Shown: positions 7,836 to 15,692 of the stretch, piece after piece
Position numbering within the stretch: position 1 is the stretch's first letter
How the letters are laid out: each line of letters begins with the position of its first letter
DNA from: Candidatus Flexifilum affinis
Lineage (GTDB): Bacteria > Chloroflexota > Anaerolineae > Aggregatilineales > Phototrophicaceae
Direction: 5' to 3'
DNA: 36,608 nucleotides
Assembly (NCBI GenBank): GCA_016713325.1
Contig: JADJPJ010000061.1
Location: 1-36,608, forward strand
Program-made: the position numbers and the translations under genes
Notes under the pieces: model-generated
The model's input: the letters and a program-made list of their open reading frames with translations, nothing else
Told to the model about the DNA's origin: nothing
Database searches by the model: none

Positions 7836-8075
7836 TCACCCCGGCTCTTCGTGGATCGCAGGGGTTTCCGGTCGGCAAACGAGATATGGTAGCTCGATGG
7901 CAGCTTCAGGACATTGCTCTTCGCATAAGGTGCAGTAAGTGCAGCGCGCCGGATGTTCAACCACCGGCTTGTTGTCGCGCACGACAAAAACATCCGAAGG
8001 ACATACGCGGATACACTCACCACTCCCGGTACAGCGCAGGTAATCCACTCTTGGAAACCAGCGTTGTGCGTCCAC
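7836..8075 (-). CDS. Bacterial-type ferredoxin with one Cys replaced
   Basis: 79 residues with two 4Fe-4S motifs: CTGSGECIRVCP and CTYCTLCEEQCP. The second is complete. The first has Ser (AGT) where the second Cys (TGT) is expected, a one-base difference that would remove a ligand or leave a 3Fe-4S cluster. The start is taken as GTG 8075; an ATG 11 bases upstream is in another frame, so the exact N-terminus is uncertain. It follows the double PCuAC gene on the same strand, separated by 143 bases, and is directly followed by the cupin. Ferredoxins are often found in nos clusters lacking NosR (for example NosG/NosH types), where they carry electrons at the membrane. That role here is inference. 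Confidence 0.85.
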   Translation of the reverse strand: MDAQRWFPRVDYLRCTGSGECIRVCPSDVFVVRDNKPVVEHPARCTYCTLCEEQCPEAAIELPYLVCRPETPAIHEEPG

Positions 8076-8218
8076 TGCTCCATGCCTTCTCTAGATAACC
8101 TACAAAAAACATGTGTATGGAATCTGCCGGGGGTGGACCCATCAGATCTGCCGTGCAGTGCCTGGAGACCATGATGAATCGCTTGGTCCATCCCCGGTTG
8201 TCTATGTCTCCCGAATGC

Positions 8219-9208
8219 CTAGGATCCGGAGTCGCTATGCATTCCACCCATTCCAGTTCCCATGCTTTGCATAGCCGCACCGTCTACGTCCGGCTCGCGA
8301 ACGGGAGCCGTCACAATCAATTCGACGCCACTGGCGAAAGTCAACCGAAGATCGAGTAGCTCTCCCAACATGAGTTCTGCTTTCAGATTGATCAGCATGA
8401 TGTGCAGTCCACCGCGCTTCAGCAGAGCGGCGCCACCCGCCGGGACGACGATGCCGCTCTCAATCGGTCGCATCTGCATGACGTCGCCCGCTCCTAGCAC
8501 CATCTCGTGAAGTTCGACCACTTCGGCGGCCTCAGTGGTAGCCGCAATCAGCGTGTCTTCTTCGTCGGTCAGATTGACCAGCAATCCATAGGCGGCGCTG
8601 TTAGGGGCGCCGGCGACCGACGGCCGCGCCCAGGCGTCCAGGAAATGCAGTCCGACACACGCCTCGTCCCACATCATAGGCGCTGCGCCCATCTCAGTCG
8701 AATGCATCCCCACGCCGTCCAGACCGCCTTCCGCCATCGCATCCATGTCGCGGACGGGGGCCATCACTTGAATGTCGCCGGCATGCTCAAAATGAAGCGT
8801 CAGCGCCACCTGATCGCCTGGCACCAGCTCCTGCTTCAGACCAATCAGCATGACGTGCAATCCGCCTGGCTCCAGCGTCTGGAAGCCATTTGCCGGGACA
8901 ACAATGCCGCCTTCCACCGGGCGCATCTGCATCACATCGCCCGCGCCCATGACCATCTCATGCAGTTCGACAGCCTCTGCAATCTCGGAGCTGGCGCTCA
9001 CCAGGGTATCGGGCATTTCACCGATGTGTACCAGGTGGCCGTAGACCGCGCTGTTGGGCATCGCTGAAGCAGCCGGACGCGCCCACGCTTCGAACAGGTA
9101 GGAAAGGTGACATGCATCATTCTGAGCAAATGTAGTTTGCGCATTCGCTGACACCGCGACCAATAGAACTAAAGATAACGCGAATGCCAAAATCCTGAAC
9201 AGCTTCAC
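8219..9208 (-). CDS. Secreted copper chaperone with two PCuAC domains
   Basis: 329 residues. A Sec signal peptide (residues 1-23, ending AVSANA) precedes two PCuAC (DUF461, PF04314) domains at about 30-150 and 187-305. Each has the copper-binding pattern: VELHEMVMGAGDVMQMRPV with GGLHVMLIG in the first, and VELHEMVLGAGDVMQMRPI with GGLHIMLIN in the second. The linker and the C-terminal tail are rich in Met and His (GMHSTEMGAAPMM; MGTGMGGMHSDSGS), which can also hold Cu(I). Single-domain PCuAC proteins pass copper to SCO and to oxidase CuA sites. The next gene upstream is a SCO protein and the operon encodes CuA-containing NosZ, so delivery to NosZ is likely. The reading frame is intact. Confidence 0.93.
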   Translation of the reverse strand: MKLFRILAFALSLVLLVAVSANAQTTFAQNDACHLSYLFEAWARPAASAMPNSAVYGHLVHIGEMPDTLVSASSEIAEAVELHEMVMGAGDVMQMRPVEGGIVVPANGFQTLEPGGLHVMLIGLKQELVPGDQVALTLHFEHAGDIQVMAPVRDMDAMAEGGLDGVGMHSTEMGAAPMMWDEACVGLHFLDAWARPSVAGAPNSAAYGLLVNLTDEEDTLIAATTEAAEVVELHEMVLGAGDVMQMRPIESGIVVPAGGAALLKRGGLHIMLINLKAELMLGELLDLRLTFASGVELIVTAPVREPDVDGAAMQSMGTGMGGMHSDSGS

Positions 9209-9283
9209 TTTCAGCTCCTTGAGTGAGAAAGGACCGAATCGCCAGGCAAAATAGGTTGCACCTGATTTGAGATGTAGTGTGAG

Positions 9284-9937
9284 TCAGATCGCCCCCAGAA
9301 TGAGTTCGAGATCGTGGATGATGTCACGGTGATCGGTCCCATACAGGTATTGCGCCTGAAGGCGACCATCCGGCCCAATCAAAAACAGCGATGCTGTGTG
9401 GTCCATCAGGTAGGACATCGCCGACTCGCCGAGCTGCACCTTCTCGGCGACCACGCCGAACTGATCCATCAACACCTGAAGTTTTTCCCCTTCTTCTCGG
9501 AGCGCCATGAAATCCCTGTGGAAAACTGCGGTATATGCGGCCAGATACTCTAGCGTGTCGCGCTCTGGATCGACCGTGACGAAGGCGATCTTGAGGCGAT
9601 CGGACGGTTCGTCCAGCGCCGCATAGACTCGCTTCAGTTCGGCGAAGGTCGTCGGACAGAAGTCGGGGCAGGCGCGATAGCCGAAATAGATTAGGATGAC
9701 CTCGCCGCGGTGTGCGCTGAGCGTGAACGGCTCGCCTGTAGTCGAGGCAAAACTGAAGTCGGACAACGCACGCGGCGGGTCGAAGACGGCCCCGCGCAGT
9801 TCATCCAGATAGGCTGGCCGATCAACCGCTTTCTGTGCGCCGGCCGCGCTCTCCCCGCACCCGGACAGGACCAAGATGCCGGTTATCAGGAGCACGATGC
9901 AGAAGCCCAGTTTCCTTGCATGCTTTGACATTGTCAT
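9284..9937 (-). CDS. SCO1/SenC family copper chaperone, lipoprotein
   Basis: 217 residues from the ATG at 9937. A lipoprotein signal (LLITGILVLSGC) anchors a thioredoxin-like SCO domain. The copper and redox motif is ACPDFCPTT (CxxxC), and the distal copper His is in YLMDHTASLFLIGPDGR. Family landmarks VILIYFGYRACPDFCPTTF, IAFVTVDPERDTLEYLAAY and QFGVV are all present. SCO proteins insert copper into CuA or keep its cysteines reduced. In this operon the CuA is that of NosZ. The gene starts 11 bases after the upstream cupredoxin lipoprotein stop, so they are coupled. The earlier in-frame TTG at 9958 was rejected because it lies within the previous gene. Confidence 0.95.
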   Translation of the reverse strand: MTMSKHARKLGFCIVLLITGILVLSGCGESAAGAQKAVDRPAYLDELRGAVFDPPRALSDFSFASTTGEPFTLSAHRGEVILIYFGYRACPDFCPTTFAELKRVYAALDEPSDRLKIAFVTVDPERDTLEYLAAYTAVFHRDFMALREEGEKLQVLMDQFGVVAEKVQLGESAMSYLMDHTASLFLIGPDGRLQAQYLYGTDHRDIIHDLELILGAI

Positions 9938-9947
9938 GGCGTACCGC

Positions 9948-10677
9948 CTAAGCCTCAATCACGATGCGAACTTGCTGCCCCTGATGAATGCTGCACGCGC
10001 CTTCGAACACGGCGGGTCGGGCAAATTCCTGACGAATCGATTCGCCGGCGCGAACGAAGAACGGACCTACGGTGTGGTCGACCGAGTCCTCGTTCGCGAT
10101 AATCAGGACGTTCTGCTCGCTCAGGCGCAGACGGATCTCCGCTGGGATCAGGCCCGGGTCCTGTCCGGCTTCGATCTGCGCACCTGTGCCCGCCGGAATG
10201 ACGATCCGCAGCGCGTTCGTCGAACCTTCGTCCCCGGCCGCCGTGGCTTCGGCGGCTGCGTCGCTGTTGATGACGCTGTCCGCCGAGACGGCGCTGACGA
10301 AGAACTCGAACTTCTCCTGAGCGATACCCCGGTTGTCCGGCAGCGTCGCCGTCACCTCGACGATCCAGCCGCCCCCCATCGACCAGTTGAAGGGCACCTC
10401 ATATACCCCGTTCTGACTTTGCGTCGTCTCACCTAGAACCGGTGTCATGCCGGCGTGATCCATATCACCGCGAGCACGGACGTTCGCGCCGTCGATGGGC
10501 GCACCACCCGCCCCAGTCAGGGTAATTCGCAGATTTGCCTCTCCCACAGCGGGTGGGTCTGGCTCGACCTTGATCGCGACGGTCACATCGGTCGCCACAG
10601 CCCCAGTCTCGGCGCCGCCTCGGCAGGCCCCCCAGCAGCAGGAAGAAACCCAGCAAAAAGATCATGAGTGGCCGCAT
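9948..10677 (-). CDS. YtkA/FixH-like plus cupredoxin lipoprotein, frameshifted
   Basis: Start ATG 10677 (MRPLMIFLLGFF) behind GGAGG. The frame breaks in a run of six C (10628-10633). With five C the protein reads LLLGACRGGAETGAVATDVT, giving a lipobox with Cys and then joining the long frame at 10598. The first domain (AIKVEPDPPAVGEANLRITL to GGGWIVEVTATL) is YtkA/FixH-like and holds GDMDHAGM. The second, about the last 85 residues, is cupredoxin-like (IRLRLSEQNVLIIANEDSVD, DHTVGPFFV, GACSIHQGQQVRIVI) with a His, a Cys and a second His placed like type-1 copper ligands. I infer a periplasmic copper or electron carrier serving NosZ. The break is probably a homopolymer error. Confidence 0.8.
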
Positions 10678-10706
10678 CATGGCCTCCAGGAGCTGCTCAC
10701 GTTCAG

Positions 10707-11707
10707 TCACTCGCCCATTGGAGCGTCGGCGAGTGTACGGACATAGGCGATCACCGCCAGGATCTGCTCGTCCGTCATCGCCGGGTTACCGCCCTTGCCA
10801 GGCATGTCGATGCCGGTGGTGTTCAGCGGGTCCCAGATCGGACGGCCGGTCTTGATGAAATCGAGCAGGGCCTCATCAGTCAGACCGGCGATGAATCGCT
10901 GTCCACCAGATCCTTGCCCAAATTGGGAATGCCTCGCCCATCCGGACCGTGGCAGGCCGCGCACAGCGCAAACTGCGTCTGCCCCTCTGCGACCAGAGCC
11001 GGATCATAGACGACGCTACTGTTGTCCACGGGCGAAGCTTCGGTCTGCCCGGAATCCTGAGCTGCCAGGGTGCGGATGTAGGCGATAACGGCCTCAATCT
11101 GCTCGACAGTCATGGCCGGGTTGCCGCCCCTGCCAGGCATGTCGATGCCGGTGGTGTTCAGCGGGTCCCAGATCGGACGGCCGGTGATGATGAACTGCAC
11201 CAGCGCTTCATCGGTCTGCGCCGCCACGAATTCGCTGTCCACCAGATCCTTGCCCAGATTGGGAATACCTCGTGCATCCGGGCCGTGGCACGCCGCGCAT
11301 AGCGCAAACTGCGCCTGCCCCTCCGCGACCAGAACTGGATCATAACTGGCCAGGGCGGTTTCGCCGGATCCCGCTGCGCTTTCTGTTGCTTCCGGCGTGT
11401 CGGTCGGAGTAACGGTTGGAAGCGTCGTAGGTGTTGCTGTAGGCGGAGGCGCGGTCGTCGGCACCAGGGTTGGTGCGGCGGTCGGCTCGGAGGTTGGCTC
11501 CGCAGTCGATTGTGTGGTCGGCTCCGCAGTCGGCTCCGCGGTCGGCTCAACAGCTACGGCGACACCTGGATTTTCGTTGGACGCGGCCGGTGGCGTGGGC
11601 ACGCCGATCATCACGACGCCCAGGATGATGAAGAAGCTCATGAACAGGATGGCAGCCGCCAAAGTTGGATTCAGCGGGCTGCCCCCGCGATCAGAATGCT
11701 GTGACAT
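10707..11707 (-). CDS. Membrane-anchored two-domain cytochrome c, frameshifted
   Basis: ATG 11707 with AGGAGA upstream. Residues 13-36 form a membrane anchor. Residues 54-108 form a Pro/Thr/Glu-rich stalk (repeats of AEPT and TPT). Then come two class-I cytochrome c domains with CAACH at 137-141 and 249-253. Each has the axial Met in TGIDMPGRGGN or TGIDMPGKGGN. The second domain leaves frame near 10900: one frame ends DLVDSDSSPV, the other continues RFIAGLTDEALLDFI to the stop at 10707. One missing base explains this. The protein probably passes electrons to NosZ from a membrane donor. The two domains are almost identical in DNA, pointing to a recent internal duplication. Confidence 0.88.
10796..10850. 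repeat. 55-bp direct repeat copy 1 (cytochrome c domain 2)
   Basis: Identical over 55 bases to 11131-11185, 335 bases away, within matching parts of the two cytochrome c domains. The flanking domain DNA is also strongly similar. Confidence 0.9.
11131..11185. repeat. 55-bp direct repeat copy 2 (cytochrome c domain 1)
   Basis: Exact partner of 10796-10850. It encodes the GRPIWDPLNTTGIDMPG segment of the first heme domain. Confidence 0.9.
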
Positions 11708-11742
11708 GTATTTCTCCTGTCGTGTTGAAACGTGCAGCGCGA

Positions 11743-12598
11743 TCAGGCGTGCGCGCTGCCTCTGACGATGAATCTTTCTTGACGGGTAAACAGAGCGATC
11801 GCCGCCAGCAGCGGGACGCTGATCCACAGCAGCAGCCCGCCGAGCAGCAGCGGCATGAGCAGCCCACCGAACTGCTCGGAGGCGTACAAGCCGGCTGGTC
11901 CCAGGACCTCCAGGTTGGCCTGGAGGATCAGGATCGAGGCAATCTTGAACATCTGCAGCGGGTTCACGACGACGATAGTGAAAACGGCTTCAATTGGTAG
12001 CTGCATCGAAACCGCAGTGCCCATGATGCCCAGGTCGCCGATGAAGACAGCAGCAGCCAAAGAAACAGCGCGCCGCCCAGCGCGGTCGCTGTTTTCTTTG
12101 CGGTCGTGGAGATCAGAAATCCCAGACTGAGCATCGCCAGCGCCAGCAGAAAGGCGAGCGCTACCGTTATCAGGTACCCACTCGAGTCTTGCAGGCTGCC
12201 CTGTAGCGTCAGCACGACTGCGGCAGTGCCAAAGCCCATCGTCAGGGTGGCCAGCAGCGCCCCTGCCAAGCCCAGGTACTTGCCCAGAAGTACTTCCGCG
12301 CGGTTGACTGGCTGCGTCAGCAGGTACAGCAGAGCGCCGGTCTCGCGGTCGCCGGCCAGATTGGCGGAACCCAGCGTGAGGCCAATCAACGGGACGAATA
12401 GAAGTACCAGGTTGATCGGGCCAGCCGCTGTGCGGCTGTAGCTCATCGCCCGTAACTGCATTCCTCCGGGCTGCGTCAGCGCCGAAAGCGCGAGCGCCAG
12501 CCCGGCGAAAGCGATAGTGAAGATGATGAACCAGCGGTTGCGCAGCGCATCGCGAAGTTCTTGGCGGTAATCGCCTGCACGTTGCCGAGGTCAATCAT
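11743..12598 (-). CDS. nosY: NosY ABC transporter permease, two frameshifts
   Basis: Three frames join into a typical ~280-residue NosY. The start ATG 12598 gives MIDLGNVQAITAK. After a missing base near 12560 comes ELRDALRNRWFIIFTIAFAG. The 11964-12461 frame then carries NLVLLFVPLIGLTLGSANLA, GDRETGALLYLLTQPVNRAE and several membrane spans. A second missing base near 12048 leads to VFIGDLGIMGTAVSMQLPIE and the last spans to 11743. NosY is the membrane part of the NosFY ABC system that works with NosD in building the CuZ centre of NosZ. The start overlaps the end of nosF, as in other nos operons. It is intact only if both shifts are sequence errors. Confidence 0.88.
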
Positions 12599-13473
12599 GA
12601 TTTGCCTCCTGAGGCGTCAATTCACCCTCGATCAGGTCAAAATCCTCGACCGGGATGCTCGCCAGTTCCAGCGAGCGCAGCGGAGCGATCTTGCCTCCTC
12701 CGCTGACCTGGACGTAGACGCTGCGCCCATTTGGCATGTAGGTATAGCCCTGTTCGCCAAGGATCTTTATCGTAGACTCTTTGTGCTGCGCGGCGACCCA
12801 AATGCGCAGCCATCGATGCAGACTAACTGGGGGCCAGTTCAGGCGGTGTACACTCCAGAAGCAGTCGGCCTTCAGACAGCACCAGCACGCGACTGCCCAG
12901 GGCCATCACCTCCTCAATCCGGTGCGAAGAGAAGACGATAGTCTTGCCGGACTGATTGAGCGCCTGCACCAATTGAATGAAATCGCGCTGCGCCTTCACA
13001 TCGAGGTTGGCCGTTGGCTCGTCCAGGATGAGGATGGGTGGGTCGGCGAGCAGAGCCGCTGCCAGCGCCAGGCGCTGTTTCATCCCGCCAGAGAGCATAC
13101 TGACTCGCTTATGCTGGTGTGGGGTCAACTGCACCTGCTCCAGAACTGCGCTCACTCGCTCTGCGCCAGCTTTCTTCAGCCGGGCGTAGAAGTGCAGCGT
13201 CTCCAGAACAGGCATGTCGTAAAAGATGGTTTCCTGCGGCACATAGCCGATGATCCTACGCGCTGCCTTGCTGTTTTGCGCAACGTCAATGCTGTTGACG
13301 GTCAGTTCGCCTTCGAAACCCTGTACGCCCAACAGACAACGCAGCGTCGTAGTCTTGCCCGCGCCATTCGCGCCCCAGAGCGCCACCGCCTCACCCGCCG
13401 CGATGGTGAAGGAGAGGTCATCAAGAGCCAACGCATTGGCATAACGTTTGGTCAAACCTACTGCAGTGATCAT
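12591..13473 (-). CDS. nosF: NosF ABC transporter ATPase, frameshifted near C-terminus
   Basis: ATG 13473 with AAGGAG upstream. Walker A is GANGAGKT (34-41), the signature is MLSGGMKQRLALAAALL, Walker B is PILILDEPTANLD, and the switch His is in VFSSHRIEEV. The long frame stops at 12823 (ECTPPELAPS). Dropping one G from the five-G run at 12829-12833 lets it continue with LRIWVAAQHKESTIKILGEQ, then SVYVQVSGGGKIAPLRSLEL, to a stop at 12591 that overlaps the nosY start. The full length is about 293 residues, normal for NosF. NosF powers the NosFY transporter feeding sulfur or another factor to NosD for CuZ assembly. The start overlaps the nosD stop by 4 bases. Confidence 0.92.
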
Positions 13474-14941
13474 GATGGTGTCAGGCTCCTTCCCGCAGCC
13501 GTCCCTGCCCAACGAGGCGGGAATGTCGTGTCTTTCATGCGGATTGTTCTTGGTCGAATCACACGCACCGCGCTCAGGACAATGCCGGCTCCGGTTGCGA
13601 TCAGAACGATTGTGACGATAAATGCAGCCGCAGGGTCAGGCGCCAAGTTCCCGCCGATGGCCGGAAGGCTGAAGCTCATGAGCGGCGCTTCATCGATGAC
13701 TTTTGGATCGGGCCGGAGGGACGGAAACGCCGAGGCGGCGAAGTCGACGGCCTGACTCGCCGGGCTGAAGGCAAACAGACGGAGCACCGGTTCGGCGTCG
13801 GCGAGGCTTTCGAACAGCTTCTCAGCGCGGTAGGGAATATCGCCGATAGCATCGCGGTCGCCGTCATAGCCGACATAGTCGCTCCAGTAGTTGCCTGCGC
13901 CGTTCTGCTGCCAGGTGTTGTCCAGCAGATGGCCGCGCCCTTGCACACTGACCTGCTGCGTGTTTTCCAGAAATGTGTTGTGCTGAAACACATTGCGTTT
14001 GGTGGACGGTAGCGCCATGACGCCAACATCGTTGTAGGCAAGGAAATTGCCTGCGACAGTATTCGTGATGTCAATCAGCGCCGGCGAGTTGTCGATATAG
14101 AGCCCTACGCGATTGCCGACGAGAATATTGTCCTCAAGGCTCACGTAATCCATGTCCTTGAGGGCAATGCCGTAGCCGCTGGGGCCTCTGTTCAATAACA
14201 TCTGGTTATTGCGCATCGACAGATGCTGGGAGTACATCAGATAGCTGCCGACGGAGTTACGCTCAAACGTGTTATTCTCGATCACCGCGTGGCTGCTGTA
14301 CATGAAGTGCAGACCATATCGGCCGTCGCGGAATGCATTGCCGATTATCGTGATATTCTGGGCGTACCAGATGAGCGTGTCACGACAATCAGCGACCTGA
14401 TTGTCAGCAATGAGCACCTGCTGGCTGTACCAGACGCGGATGCCATCACCCCGGAGACCAACTTCTCGGTCAAGGCAGCGTACTATGTTTCCCCGAGCGA
14501 CGCTGTCCTGCGCATTCGCAAAGTAAATGCCGAAGAGCACGTCTTCCAGGCGATTACCGGAGATGGTGACCCGGGGGCCTGAACGACGATGCCGGTATCT
14601 TCGTGGTTAAGGTTGGCGCCGGAACTGCGGACAATGAAACCTTCAAAGTGAGTATCCGGCGCGGTAATGATGACCAGGCTGCCGATGCCCTGCCCGTCGA
14701 TCACCGGATCATCCACACCAATAAGCGAAACGGATTTGTCAATGAGCCGCGGCGCCGGATGGATACCGCCATGAACCCCGATGGTGTCGCCGGGTTGCGC
14801 CGCCGCCAGGGCCGCTGCGATGCTGACGAAATCGCCATCAGCCGTCACGATCAAACGGCTACCTTGCGCCCTGAGCGGAGTACTCCAACTGGCGAAGCCG
14901 AGGAGTAACCCGGCAATCACTACAGCCCAGCGCCTGGTCAT
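13470..14941 (-). CDS. nosD: NosD periplasmic CuZ assembly protein, frameshifted
   Basis: ATG 14941 gives a Sec signal peptide (MTRRWAVVIAGLLLGFASWS, cleavage after LRAQ), then right-handed beta-helix (CASH/PbH1) repeats. The frame breaks at a five-base run at 14574-14578. With one more C on the coding strand it reads VQAPRVTISGNRLEDVLFGI and joins the 13470-14540 frame. That frame holds repeated IADNQ, IIGNAF, IENNTFERN and LEDNILVGN units and the NosD motif GAGNYWSDYVGYD. A C-terminal hydrophobic span (FIVTIVLIATGAGIVL) anchors it in the membrane, as in several clade-II systems. NosD accepts copper or sulfur for CuZ maturation with NosFY. It overlaps nosF and follows the NosB-like gene by 3 bases. 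Confidence 0.92.
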
Positions 14942-14944
14942 TAG

Positions 14945-15592
14945 CTATTTGCTCCTGGAAGCGATAAGGTGGCCCGCCAGCCGGATGAGCAGCGCTATCA
15001 CGACCAACCCGGCAGCGCCCGCCGCCAGATACCATCCGGTATCGACGTAGGCAATGGTCTTGAACTGACCGATCACGCCCTCGCCCAGGATCGGCGGTGT
15101 AAAGGGCCGGATCGCGCTGGACAGCGGTGCGTAGGGATCGAGGTTCTGGCCGTAGTTGTTCAGCCAGTACGCTAGGTCGCAGAGAAAGACGAACGGAAAA
15201 GCGATAGTAGGGAGCGCCAGTAACCATACCCAGCGCCGATTCAGAAACGCGACGACCCCCAGTGTTGCGATCATCACGATCACACCCGGAAGGGCGATCG
15301 AGCGCTCAAAGGCAGCGGCCTCGTAGAGCGATTTCATTCCTATGTAGTGGTTCAGACCATCGATTTCGCGAACCTCGTCGAGTCGAGGATCTTCGTCGCC
15401 CGTCATGTAGTTGACGAAGACACGCATCTGCAGCCCGCCAGGATACTGCGGCGCCTGCAGCACCAGCCCCCAGTATGGCGAGGCAATTGAAACGACCAGC
15501 AGTACCGCCGCAATCAGCAGCAGACCGGCGGGCAACCAGCGAAGCAGTTTTCGACGGTGACTTCGTGATAATTCCGACGTCGGATGCCGCAT
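14945..15592 (-). CDS. Four-span membrane protein of clade-II nos clusters (NosB-like)
   Basis: 215 residues with hydrophobic spans at about 20-42, 100-120, 122-142 and 185-207 and an external loop after the first span (SPYWGLVLQAPQYPGGLQMR, then VNYMTGDEDPRLDEV, GLNHYIGMKSL). A membrane protein of unknown function directly after nosZ is the hallmark of clade-II nos clusters, called NosB in Wolinella. I place this gene there from position and topology, not from a recognised signature. The ATG at 15592 has no good ribosome binding site. ATG 15620 has GGAGG upstream but is in another frame (MTARSANQT), so a one-base shift between 15560 and 15620 may hide the real start. Confidence 0.78.
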   Translation of the reverse strand: MRHPTSELSRSHRRKLLRWLPAGLLLIAAVLLVVSIASPYWGLVLQAPQYPGGLQMRVFVNYMTGDEDPRLDEVREIDGLNHYIGMKSLYEAAAFERSIALPGVIVMIATLGVVAFLNRRWVWLLALPTIAFPFVFLCDLAYWLNNYGQNLDPYAPLSSAIRPFTPPILGEGVIGQFKTIAYVDTGWYLAAGAAGLVVIALLIRLAGHLIASRSK

Positions 15593-15651
15593 GGGTTTGA
15601 TTCGCAGATCGAGCAGTCATGCTCGTTTTCCTCCTTGCTCCAGGACGCCAA

Positions 15652-15680
15652 TCGGGGCGAGAACGGCGTTCTCACCCCGA
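15652..15680 (-). terminator. Strong hairpin between nosZ and the NosB-like gene
   Basis: TCGGGG (15652-57) and GAGAAC (15659-64) pair with GTTCTC (15668-73) and CCCCGA (15675-80), with one C-A mismatch and a 3-base loop. No T tract follows on the minus strand. It is therefore more likely an mRNA-stabilising or partial-attenuation hairpin, which would favour nosZ over the downstream assembly genes. Confidence 0.6.
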
Positions 15681-15692
15681 CGGCTTACCTTT

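Noticed and set aside
9255..9290. TGTGAGTCAGATC as a fourth CRP-type site
   Set aside because: Only the left half fits; the right half does not match TCACA at N6 spacing.
12781..13755. Long plus-strand frame opposite nosF and the nosD end
   Set aside because: NosF has all ABC motifs on the other strand; this frame has none.
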